Of a stretch of DNA of 64,000 bases, positions 1 to 10,672 are shown in pieces. The stretch spans positions 248,001 to 312,000 of the forward strand of contig CAJNYU010000181.1 in NCBI GenBank assembly GCA_905331475.1. The letters are read 5' to 3'. The first letter of the stretch is position 1; every line of letters begins with the position of its first letter. The stretch comes from Rotaria socialis (Eukaryota > Rotifera > Eurotatoria > Philodinida > Philodinidae). The notes under the pieces were generated by a model. It was not told where the DNA came from. It did no database searches and saw nothing but the letters and a program-made list of their open reading frames with translations. A program made the translations under genes and the position numbers.

Positions 1-337
1 ATTAACGATTAACGCCGCTAATTGACTCGCATTAAATTAAAAGGTTCACCCCTACTTGAAAAGATAATAAATTACGAAAATCACATCTACAAATAAAAAT
101 CTCGATCGGATTTTATACGTATTTGATGAACAAAACATGACCTATTAATTTTATTGTAAGCTATTGTTCACATGAGTGACACTCAATCATATTTTTTCTT
201 CGCATTCTCTCAGCAGCTAATAATCAATTGTGAAGCATTGAAAAGCCATGCGAATAAGATATATCCTTACTTTTATCAATCGAACTGCTCAACAATTATA
301 CTGACTACATCTAACACTCCATCAACATAATCATTAC

Positions 338-1296
338 TTGTTTGATGCTAGCTGGTACGAATACAAAGTAGACCGAACAGAAGCCAAGTTGTGTTATTAC
401 AATAAAGCCATCAATAACAAATCTTAACAAGAAGAAAAAAAGATATTCATTCTTTTTTATGTGAAAATATTAAATTATATAAATAACTTTACTTTCCCAA
501 TTTTGCATATCGATGAACCCATTTCCAACGACATGTTGCCAATGTATATCGCATAATATCTCCAAAATCACATTTTTCTCGTGATGTGCTAGATAGAAAA
601 CGTAGGTTCAACTCGTATATTTTTTTTTTCTTCTAAACTTACATATATCGATAATGATCGTGACATCGAAGAAGTTGATGCATACAATAAAGTGTCATTG
701 CACCCATAATCCAAAAAGCAATAGGCCCAAACTGAAACAATGTTGGATAAAAAAGAAGTAAATCAAGAACAAAAGAAAATCTAATTACAAGTATTCCAGC
801 TTTCGATAGTGCATAAGGAAACGCGAGAATACCAGCGCCGATATTGCCTTTAATTAAATGCATTAAGGTTTCTAAATTTCTAGATAATTAAGAATAGAAA
901 AGCGTTAAGATTCATAGGCTAAAGAAAACAGCAACGTGATAATTACGTTGTTTTATAATCAGTTTGATCTCCAATAATTGAAGAAACCAATGGTGCAATC
1001 TAAATAGTAGAAATTATTCTAAGTTTTCTCTCCAATAATGAAAGCTATTATTTTGATGGAATAGCAAAGCTAAGACTTTTTTACTACTAGAAAAGAAATC
1101 TTTCATACAGCTTCATTTTCGTTGTTTTCATCAACATGAGATATCATTGAATTTGTATCATCGTCGTTCTTAAAGAGAAGTGGTCGATCCGAATATTCGC
1201 CAACGGGTGTCGATGCTGGAATAATCGGTGATTCGGAGAAAACTTCCGATGGACTACGAACTAGTGCAGTTGTCATCGTAGTATCCGCTGTGTGTT
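338..1296 (-). CDS. SLC36-type proton-coupled amino acid transporter, partial
   Basis: Four minus-strand exons are readable: 1296-1109, 879-643, 588-493 and 422-338, with matching GT-AG junctions and kept frame. The first gives a polar cytosolic N-terminus (first Met at 1276-1274, though an earlier exon is possible). The second carries the family signature NLETLMHLIKGNIGAGILAFP, the first transmembrane segment of SLC36/PAT transporters. The third reads REKCDFGDIMRYTLAT, and the fourth gives QLGFCSVYFVFVPASIKQ, also typical of PAT proteins. Such proteins co-transport small amino acids with protons across lysosomal or plasma membranes. About 150 codons are seen of the usual 450-500. No further exon could be read in 1-337 with a consistent frame, so the gene either continues beyond the window after a larger intron or is truncated. 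Confidence 0.8.
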
Positions 1297-1902
1297 CTAA
1301 AAGAAAAAGTTAAATTTTCTTTCAAATCAATAGAAAGTTAAAAATATAAAATTCTATTAGATATTAATAGAATATCACATCTTGTTTTCGCTCGTAAATA
1401 AACAAGAGGAAACAAACTAAACTAAGTTTTTTTGTTCCTATATAATGATGAATCACAGATTGTCTAAGACATAATTTGTTTATGAACAACTTGCCTTTAA
1501 ATTATCGAATCAATTTTTGTTGTTTAAGATTCGAGTTAGTGGCGCACAGCGTTGATTGTACACTTGAGAAAACTCTATGGTCTCACTCATGTTAACGAAT
1601 TTGATGAAAAACATAATCTGTAATTCATCGAAAAACTAACCAATAAAATTTTCTCACTAATCCTCCTGTCAAGCGCACATTTAACATTGATTGTAGCACT
1701 CTCACTCAATTGCACTAATGATTCTTTTTTTTTCTGTAAATGGTTGATGATGATGTTTATTGTTTTTTCTCCTACCTTTCCTTTAAAACGAGAGAAACAA
1801 AAGAAAATCCCCATCCTTATAATTATTCTTATTCTCTATTTACCTTTGATCTCACGCTATTATATAAACCATTCAAAGGTAAATATTTAGATTATTTCAA
1901 TC

Positions 1903-4189
1903 ATGCCTAAAAAACCTTTGGATGCTAATAAACCTCGTGGACCAGTTACAGCTTATGCTTTATTTGTTCGTACTTGTCGTGATGAATTACGTCGTAAATA
2001 TCCGCAATTAGCAGTTGACTATAATGTTATTGCAAAGAAATGTTCTGAACGTTGGAAAGTTATGAGTGATAATGAAAAAAAACGTTTCAACGATACAGCC
2101 GATTCACAACGTAAACGATATAAAGAAGAAATGGCAACCTATTTACAAGAACAAGCAGTGAAGCAACAGCAACAACAGTCGGCAACATCTTCAATATTAC
2201 TTCAAACTCCTTCAACGCAATATCTTGTCGAACCACAACAGCATACATTACTTATACCAACACAAACACAACAAACAACGGCAACAACAATTGTAACTGT
2301 ACCAAAGAAACCAGCTAAAAAACGTGAAAGAAAACCTAAAGATCCACATGCACCTAAAAAACCGTTGTCTGCTTATTTTCTATTTTGTGCTGATGAACGT
2401 CCTAAGGTACATGGCTCACAAACAGGTAAATAATTATATTTAGCCATTAGGCAGAAGAAAGAAAAACTACTCTCAATAATTAGACATCATTGTATACGAT
2501 CTATTAAAATTATTACGCAGTTTTATTCTCTAGGTAAAGATTAAATGTTGAGCTTTCAATCAAATAATCCTCTTAATAGTATTTCGATAAGAGGAATTAT
2601 TTCCCATCGAATAGTAGATTTTTATTTTTTAAAATACTGTCGGAATCGTACGGATAAAATTATTAGACTGAAAATTGCCTTTCACAGGTCAATTTTTATT
2701 GGCTTGTATATTCCTGTCGTGTTAATTATAATATCTATACTTCCAATATAGGTGATGTTACATTTATAAATAAGTTCGAAAGAAAACATTTTTCCTCTGA
2801 GGGAGAGATAACAAGGAGAAGCATTTGTTTAATTATCATTTGTATGAATAATCTTAAAAGGTTTAAAAATAGCACTGTAACACGTGTTTCTTTTTAATAC
2901 TCTACTACGAACGATCAATGATGAATAATATTTAAAAAAAGGCACTGCAGGCTATTTGTGAATTCATCATGAAACCCTAGAAGTTGAAATTTTGTTTTGA
3001 TTGAATATTATCCTTACAGCTAATTATAGAATGTAAACAATATTTTGGAGTGAAAAAAGGAAAGATGAAAATGTTTCGATAAGTTAATATTGAAAATATA
3101 TAATAAATTATGAATTAAACGAGCTACTACTCGGGAACCTTTTTATGAAAAACCAAAATATAGCTTTTTTTTATTAAGTAATTGTCATATACTGACACAA
3201 CAATTTACTAGCGATTAATAATTGTTTTTGAAAATCAGTATATCGAACTCGAATTCTTTCTCTTTTTCTCGATCTAATTATTTCTTTGTTTAACAGATTG
3301 ATGTGTATGAAAGTCTCTTCGCGATATTCCCTTCGGGTTAGAAGAATGAACTGCATGAGAAAAGTAAATAAACGATGAAGAAGAATGTTTGACATAAGCA
3401 AAAAAAGAATAAAATCTTTAATTGTCAATTAGAAAAGGGATACTGTTTGCAGCTCATATTCTTATTCTCTAGTAGGCTGAAATAAATAGAAATAATTAGT
3501 AATTTATTACCATTCTGTCAGATGTCTCAAGCGGTAATAACTTTATGAGTTGAATTCAGCGCATTTTACCACATTAATTAGAAAAATTAAACCAAAAATA
3601 GATGTCGAGCGAATATTGTTATTAAATAACTGTTCATAGACCGATGAAGATTATGCCTATAAATAATTATAATTGAAGTTGAAAGTAAAAATAATAAATA
3701 GAATATTAATATAGTTCTTTTTTATTTTTCTTTCCATAAAATATAGATGAAAAAAAAAGTGAGTCTATTCTTATTGATCTTAAATACAATATTTGCTACT
3801 ATTTTAATAAAATAGGTATGTCTGTAAGCGATGTAGCACGAGAACTCGGCATACGATGGAAGAATGCGCCTGTTGAATTAAAAAATAAGTATGAAGTAGC
3901 AGCGTCAGAAAAGAAAAATGTCTATCAAGCAGAAATGGCTATTTACAAGCACCAAACATCAACGAACTCTTCACCTCCTGAGACTCCTCAAACTCCTTTG
4001 ACACCTCATGATTTTCAACCACTTTATTCATCATCATCTATGCAACAGCAGCACTCACAATTGCAACATATACTTCAACAACAACATCAACAAAATTTTA
4101 ATTCATATGATAATAGTGATACATCTCAACATCCAACTGAATTTGATATGATAACAGGGGGTCATGCAGTTAGTGAAAATGACGTGTAA
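1903..4189 (+). CDS. Two-HMG-box chromatin protein (HMGB/DSP1 type)
   Basis: Exon 1 is 1903-2425 and exon 2 is 3816-4189, joined in frame across a 1.39-kb intron that cuts the second HMG box (..GSQTG / MSVSDVARELG..). Box A spans about residues 8-80 (KPRGPVTAYALFVRTCRDE, then the ERWK and YKEEM helices). A Q/T-rich linker and a basic stretch (KKPAKKRERKPKDPHAPKKP) precede box B. HMGB proteins bend DNA non-specifically and help assemble nucleoprotein complexes; the Drosophila homologue DSP1 also has glutamine-rich parts. The C-terminus here is Q/S-rich and lacks the long acidic tail of vertebrate HMGB1, so DSP1-like is the better label. The ATG at 1903 directly precedes MPKKPLDANKPRG. The next gene on the same strand starts about 200 bases on. 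Confidence 0.9.
2426..3815 (+). other. Large intron of the HMG-box gene
   Basis: AT-rich, 1.39 kb, between a gtaaat donor and an aatag acceptor. Short open frames in it show no family features. I see no embedded gene or transposon ends. Confidence 0.75.
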
Positions 4190-4397
4190 TTCTTCTAGAT
4201 TCAATACAAATCTAGCTATTTATATATATTTTTTTGTTTGTTTGTTTGTACGTGATTACGAGTGTATTTATTTTTCATTCAGATATCTGTTCTGGTGCTT
4301 GTGCATATCTATAGACGCTCGAAAACGAAATAATAACACACGTCAGAATAGATGAGATTAAATGTATTTTTTTTGTCCGTTCTAGAAGTTATGAAAG

Positions 4398-7300
4398 ATG
4401 TCGATGTCAACTAGTGAACAAGGAGATGATAATCAACAGCCATCCTATATTATTGCTAGTCCAACAGCAGCAATTAATAGTGCCAATGAAACATTAACAT
4501 TATGTGATATTAAGCTTATTTGTGTTCCAAGAAGGAAGGTTGGTTGATTTTCATAATTTCTCTCTTTGCTAAATAAACTAATAGATGAGGTGAGTACTCA
4601 CATTTCATTCATCGAAGAAAGATTTTTTTTTCAAGACGAGTGAGCTTCTCTTTAAAAAAATATTTTCAATACGAACCTCAATGATTTTGTCAAGATAATA
4701 ATTGTTCCATGAATTTCTGAAATTTTAGTTTCAGTAAAACTCTTGAATAAGCTGAAAAATAAAATGAATGTTTCTGCAAAAAAATCATCTTTAAACCATG
4801 CATGAGATTTTGTTCTGATAGTCTGTGTTAGCTCATTTAGTGTAAACAGAAACAAAAAGTGCCTTTGAGTAGGTGAATAAAAACATTAAATTTTTTTTAA
4901 TTTTGTCAACAGCTTGTAAAATCCGACGTAATATCATGTAGATATAATTGTTCAGTAATTAGAGCTAATACTGAAATATCATCAATAGTCTGTAATCTGA
5001 TATTTACAAATGTTCTTTTTTTAGCGCGGTAAACGTCATGTTTACTTAACCTTTGTTGAAAGTTGTGATTTATCATCATCATCCAATGAACAACCATCTA
5101 TAGAAATAATCGACAAAAAAACGACTTCTTCGATACCGTTAAACGAATGTATATCATTAGAATATTTTGATACGATTAAGAATGATTTTCAGTCATTTAT
5201 TTACATGTATTTTGAAAATTACACCGTATCAATATATTTCTCTGACGAATTTGCGACAAAAAAAAACGTTATCATGAAACATCTTGACTGTATGAATAAG
5301 AAAAAAACTGAAAAACCAACCGAAATTAATAAGCAACAATCATCTCAAGAATTATCGTGTTTAACAACAACTGAACAAATTGCACATACATTTGATATTA
5401 AATTAATTCCACACGGAACAATTATAGGCCAAAAGCATGTTTTGATTGGTCGAGCTCGTATTTATTTTACAACAACTGATCTTTACATAGCCTCTATTGA
5501 TTGTAATCAAGCCGATTTAAAAACCACTATTACAAATCAATGTCCATCAAAAGACAAAACTATTTTATGCATACCTTATTTTACGATAAAACATTATGGA
5601 AACCGGTCAAATATATTTCTGATTGAATTAGGAAAGTCAAATTATGGTAATGGTGAAATACATATGAAATGTCTATCGTCATCGTTAGCAAGTACAATAC
5701 ATTTATTAGTTAGTCCAGTGATCGAAGAACGACCATTGATACTGTCGTCAGCATTTCAAAATCAATTATTGACAAACAAACGCATGGAAAAATCAAAAAA
5801 TATTCATCCACCTATACAACTCAATCATGATGCCACAAATCAGATGATAATTGATCCATCGCTATCGTCTTTACAAAGACACTCAATAGAATGCATAGCA
5901 GAAAACTCAACAACACCTACCGCAACAAAGTCACGTTCAGCATTCGGATGGGTTCGTAAATTAGTTAAAAATAAAACAAATTTACAACGATCTCATACCT
6001 TCAATACAAATCAAAGTCATTTAAGTTCACAATCAAAAGTTTTATCGTCATCCATCAATAAATTTTTTGAATTTAATATCGAAGAAAAACAGATACCTAC
6101 CGCACAACATCAGAACGCTTTATCAAAATCTCAAAGTTTAACTAATTCATCTAAAATACTCAACAATAAAAGTAATCGAAATGCTCTGCTGTTACCACAG
6201 CCTAAACTAGAAACAACTATTGGAACATACATTGATATGGGTCCAACTGTTCATAAAACTGATCAAAATCAACTAGAAGAAATTCACGAAGAAAAAATAA
6301 CAAAAGAAACCGCATCAACTGTTGATATGGGTGTTAATAGTGCGTAAAAACATTTTCTCAAAAGACAAAAAAATAAATCTCATTGTGGAATATTTTCTAT
6401 TTAGCTACAATCAGTCTGCCGCCTCATGTTCGTTCGGCTATAATTGTTGGAAGTTCTGTTCATTTAATTGCTGAAGGTAGTAACAAAAGCATTTATCAAT
6501 GATTTGATCATATGACTTTTATGTTATAGAAAGAGCTGTTTACCCTATTGGCCAACGTTCTTTTACTTCTCCTGCTAGTGTCTTGCAACCCTTCAAAGCG
6601 CAATTAAATGGACAAACAAATAGTAATAATTGTTATCTTTTTTTCAAATCAAAAAAACTAACCGGATAGAAGATGACTGGAAAATAGAATTAGAGAATGT
6701 TAAAGTTCAACTAGAAAATAATTCATTATTTTTTTTAGTGACGGAAACTAATACGGAATCCTGTATTACAAATAATTCAAGGTATTTTACTCGTTTCTAT
6801 AACGTTTCTTGTTTTTTTCTCTTCATCTCAATGAATTATTTCTTATAGTTCTATTCATCAACCAACATCTACTTCCAATTCTCAGCAGTCATTATTTCTT
6901 TCTTATGGTATCATAACTTTAAATAAATTCCCATTATCATCTGATAAAATCGAACGTCCATCGAGTCCATTATCCGATGGTTCGAATATCGATCGTCGAC
7001 TTAATTCTGATCTTAGTCTGATGTCTGTATCTCATCAACGGCAAGCATCTAATATTTATTCCAATGATAAAATATTATCTTCATCAAATTCACGTATATT
7101 TCGTACATTATCTCTTTCAACAAATAATATCGGTGATAATACATCCGGTCAAATATGCACATCACATAGTAGTATTATAGTTTTTGATGAAAATTTAAAC
7201 GATCAAACGTTAAATTATTTACTTGGTGCACCACCCATACCATCGATTGAAGATAAAATTTCAACAAATCTATCTCGAGTTTCATCAATAAATTTACAAG

Positions 7301-7710
7301 GATCAATGTCACGTTCACATTTATCGAATATAAACGAAGAAAAACTTCCATCAAATGATTCGTATGCTTTCATTGAACCATCAATTTTAAATAATTCTCC
7401 TCTACCTAATATAATAACTACTCGAACTAAACCAACATTATCTCCTGAAAAACCAATGAATTACGCTGATGTTCTTTTACCATCATCATCAGTACTGTTC
7501 GCTAATAATGATGATGAACAACAACAAGAATCAAATATAGTTGATCAACATAGTGACCAATATAATAATTTGTTAGACGAAAAAGTTGAACGATCATCAA
7601 CTATACTCTATACAGATATTGATTTTCAACAAACCGAACGTCGTGATCGTATTGCTCAATTAGCAGCCATATCCGAAAACAAAGATAAAACACCACCATT
7701 TATTTTATGA
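4398..7710 (+). CDS. IRS: Insulin receptor substrate-like adaptor (PH + PTB)
   Basis: Exons: 4398-4538, 5025-6343, then short exons near 6405-6477 and 6530-6628, one after a probable 43-base intron ending near 6669, and a final exon from about 6849 to 7710. The protein is about 850 residues. A PH-like domain starts near residue 35 (CDIKLICVPRRK-RGKRHVYL). An IRS-type PTB domain follows at about 165-282: DIKLIPHGTIIGQ, then ILCIPYFTIKHYGNRSN and IFLIELGKSNYGNGEI match the canonical W-x-x-x-x-(I/L)-R-(R/H)-Y-G and IE-G-(R/K)-x-x-x-x-G-x-G strands. IRS proteins dock on activated insulin/IGF receptors at NPxY and recruit SH2 proteins. One YxxM PI3-kinase site is visible (YIDMGP, codon at 6228), and near the C-terminus YTDIDF resembles the SHP2-binding site. 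The tail is long, S/N-rich and probably disordered. A seven-codon upstream frame (4391) overlaps the chosen ATG. Confidence 0.85.
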
Positions 7711-8561
7711 ATCTTATTATTATTATTATTTTTATTCAAGTTAATTTAATGTATTTTTCTTTTTGTTCGTTCGTCTTTTTTTTTATTACTCGTTTAATGT
7801 ATTGCAGTCAAGTTTGTAAATAAAATAAAAGACATTTTTTGTAATGTCAATGGTGACATACAACCACACGTACATATATACATACCTACTACATACATTT
7901 ACCGACAACCGTTGTTTTACACAAGAAACAGAATCATAAAGTAATTTCATTTAAAACAGTAAAATAATAGCAACGCAAGCAAGAAGACAATGTAAGTAGA
8001 AACACGGATGGGTATATAGTAACTATATTTTACGATAGACATATAAGATCATTTCTATGAAATCAAATTTGTAGTTTTGACCATTTTTTGCTTTTTTCAA
8101 AACACTTCTATACATCAGTTTTCTAAACGATACATAAAATATATAAAAATTTCTAGAACTTATCGACACAAGCAACAAGATTTTGCTAGAGAATAGGTAT
8201 GAATATTTTTCTGAATAAACTACGATAGAATGTCAAATTTCGTAAATCAGAAGAAATGCAAATAGAGATTCTTCGACCTACATGCTCTGATATTAGACTT
8301 GAAAATACCCTAATATTTCTATTGAACTGTTTTTGTGTTGTGACTTGTAGAAAATATTTCATAACATAAAGAATGGAAAAACAATTTGATGGTTAAATGA
8401 GCGTTAGAAGAAAAAAATTTAAAAACTTCAATCGTGCATTTGCTGCTTTCCGATTTTATTTATGGAAAAAAAAAATTTCCAATAATAATAGTTTAGTTGT
8501 CTATGAGGTTATTCGTGCAATTAATGTATATTTTATTTTTTCTGAGATTTGAAGTTCTAGA
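7711..8561. other. Intergenic, IRS 3' region
   Basis: AT-rich. A likely polyadenylation signal (aataaaataaaag) lies about 110 bases after the IRS stop. Nothing else recognised before the ubiquitin-like gene. Confidence 0.6.
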
Positions 8562-8819
8562 ATGCATTTTCTCAAACTTCAAATTCAATACGGAGGCGAT
8601 GTAAGCGAATTGATCTTATCGACCAATTCAAGTGACCCAACCGTTCAAGAACTGCAACAACACATTGAAAAACAATTGAATATTCCAGCAGAAGTACAAC
8701 GTATTATGTTCAAAGGACAAAATTTACATGAAAAACCCGAAGGAAAATTACGGCGATATGGCATCACAAACGCAAGTCTCATTCGAGTTGTGGGTCGCAA
8801 ACAGCCCATACGACGATAA
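8562..8819 (+). CDS. BAG1-type ubiquitin-like microprotein, copy 1
   Basis: A single-exon gene of 85 residues that is almost entirely one ubiquitin-like beta-grasp fold: MHFLKLQIQYGGD.., SSDPTVQELQQHIEKQLNIP (helix), QRIMFKGQNLHE (the ubiquitin QRLIFAGKQLED strand), then RRYGITNASLIRVVGRK. The closest pattern known to me is the ubiquitin-like domain of BAG1 (KLIFKGKSLKE ... GIQDGCRVMLIGKK). The C-terminus ends RKQPIRR without the di-glycine needed for conjugation, and there is no BAG domain. It probably works as a non-covalent ubiquitin mimic, for example as a proteasome-docking or competitor protein; that role is inferred. A polyadenylation-like aataaa lies about 60 bases after the stop. A paralogue follows 1.1 kb downstream. 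Confidence 0.8.
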   Translation: MHFLKLQIQYGGDVSELILSTNSSDPTVQELQQHIEKQLNIPAEVQRIMFKGQNLHEKPEGKLRRYGITNASLIRVVGRKQPIRR

Positions 8820-9897
8820 TTGACAAGTCTTTTTTTCTTCTCTAAAAGATACGATGTGCCTGAATCATTCTATAATTTATAAATAAACGACCTTGAATAA
8901 TAAAAACAAATAGAAATTAATTTTACTAAATAAAATGATTAAATAAATCGAATTGTTTGTTATTTTTCAAAGAAAAGCATCGCAGTAATGTCAATCAATA
9001 GTGTTCTATATGTAAATTACGATTTCATTATTTTCGTACATGACAATGACGGAAAGCGTACTCCGAGTTAGATGTTGAAATGTCCTCTACAATAATGTTT
9101 ATTAATGAAAGGTACAAATTCCGTTGCTATTCCTACTTAAAATGTTAGTAGTTCGACTGCTTATGTTTTTCTTTTTTTTTAAATACATAGCTACATGAAA
9201 ACAGTGTTTTTTTTTCATCATATAATTTTAAAATATTATATTTCAGAATGAAAAGTGAACTCAATTATTTGATTAGCAAATATATTTTGAAAGAAATCCG
9301 ATCCTGCAGAACAGACATTATGTTTAATATTGTCACATTCGATATTCTCATTCAATAGCCAATAGAAGGTGAACACTTAAAAATTGTGAAAGCTTTTCTT
9401 TTTGTTATCTATATCCATCATATACTGTTTGTAGGTTTCTACATATCTGTCTCGATTTAATTGATTTACTTGTGGAATGTATTTTTTAAAGATTTCTCTA
9501 AATGAGAAACGCATCGCATAATTATCAATGCAGCAACTCTGTTCAATGGCAGAAAAAATGAATACAAAATTCTAATTCCGATTAGCCTAAGGATGATGTC
9601 TATCAAATGTTTTTTTTTGCATTGTGTGTCGTAGAAATCATTTTCTACTATATTGACCGGAGAAACTACAAGTTCTGGAAAGCAATTCAAAAGGTTAATC
9701 GAGCGATAGAAGAAAGAAATTTCAATATCGAGAATACTGCAAGTTAAAATTTAATTGATACAAGAAAAATAATTTTCATTAGAAATTCAATTGTATAGGA
9801 ACGATAGAATTTATTGACATGCAAATATATTTTTATGATTTTGAACTGTTCGACACATTTTATTCTATTTTTTTCTACGATTTTACAATTCAAAAAA
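8820..9897. other. Spacer between the ubiquitin-like paralogues
   Basis: AT-rich spacer of 1.08 kb. A minus-strand open frame at 9466-9690 shows no family features and I do not count it as a gene. No transposon ends recognised. Confidence 0.5.
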
Positions 9898-10161
9898 ATG
9901 CATTTTCTTAAACTTCAAGTTCAATGTGGTGGTGACATAAATGAATTGATTTTACCGACTAAATCAAGCGATCCATCAGTTGAAGAACTACAACAATACA
10001 TTGAACAGCAATTAAATATTCCAATACATAAACAGCATATTATATTCAAAGGACAAAATTTACATCAAAAGCCCGATGAAAAATTACGACAATATGGTAT
10101 AACAAATGCAAGTCTTATTCGAGTTGTTGGTTGCAAACAACTTTTACATAGGCAAAGTTGA
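9898..10161 (+). CDS. BAG1-type ubiquitin-like microprotein, copy 2
   Basis: Intronless tandem paralogue of the gene at 8562, 87 residues, same order of motifs: MHFLKLQVQCGGDINELILP, VEELQQYIEQQLNIP, IIFKGQNLHQKPDEKLRQYG, ITNASLIRVVGCKQ. The open frame extends upstream to 9814, but homology to copy 1 begins exactly at the ATG at 9898, so I take that start. The two copies share the great majority of residues, with differences at surface positions (RI to HI, EG to DE, GRK to GCK). It too lacks a C-terminal GG and any second domain, so it is probably not conjugated. The conserved reading frame in both copies argues that both are functional. Confidence 0.8.
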   Translation: MHFLKLQVQCGGDINELILPTKSSDPSVEELQQYIEQQLNIPIHKQHIIFKGQNLHQKPDEKLRQYGITNASLIRVVGCKQLLHRQS

Positions 10162-10672
10162 CTTTGAAAAATAAAAGATACGATATCGGGCTCATTTATT
10201 AGCATAGAAATATGATGTATTTTTTTTTATTACTGATTGTACTTTTCTTTATGAATAAAATCTAACTTAAATAGTCGATTTTTATTATCTACAACAAAGA
10301 TGTACATGACATCGTAGAAATTACTTTATTCCATCAAAATGTAAAATTACCCTATCCTATATTTAATTAGAATATAAAATTATAATGTGCTTCAAAACTT
10401 TTCGTCTCTTCAAATCTCATCTATATATTTTTTTCTGTCTTTAAATCTTTATGTAAAGTCACATGCTATTATTCACATTATTTACTGGATATTTTTAAAA
10501 TAGATAAACTTCTGTTGTTTTTTCTCCTTGTGCAATATTCACAAGTGTTCTAAAATTAGCGATAAAAGACAAATTTGATTCGTTTAATTGTGCAAATAAG
10601 GTAGCTAGATAAATTTAGTTGTCGTCTATTTCATTTGATTCGTTTCTACCACATCGTGCATACACTTAGACC
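10162..10672. other. Intergenic upstream of legumain
   Basis: AT-rich, about 510 bases, holding the 3' end of the ubiquitin-like gene (aataaa near 10256) and the legumain promoter. No distinct site recognised. Confidence 0.5.

Noticed and set aside
1587-1890. Short open frames upstream of the HMG-box gene on both strands.
   Set aside because: No family features, and they overlap each other and the promoter region; a possible extra first exon of the transporter here could not be joined in frame.
9466-9690. Minus-strand frame between the two ubiquitin-like genes.
   Set aside because: No recognisable motif and no splice partners; it is best explained as chance.
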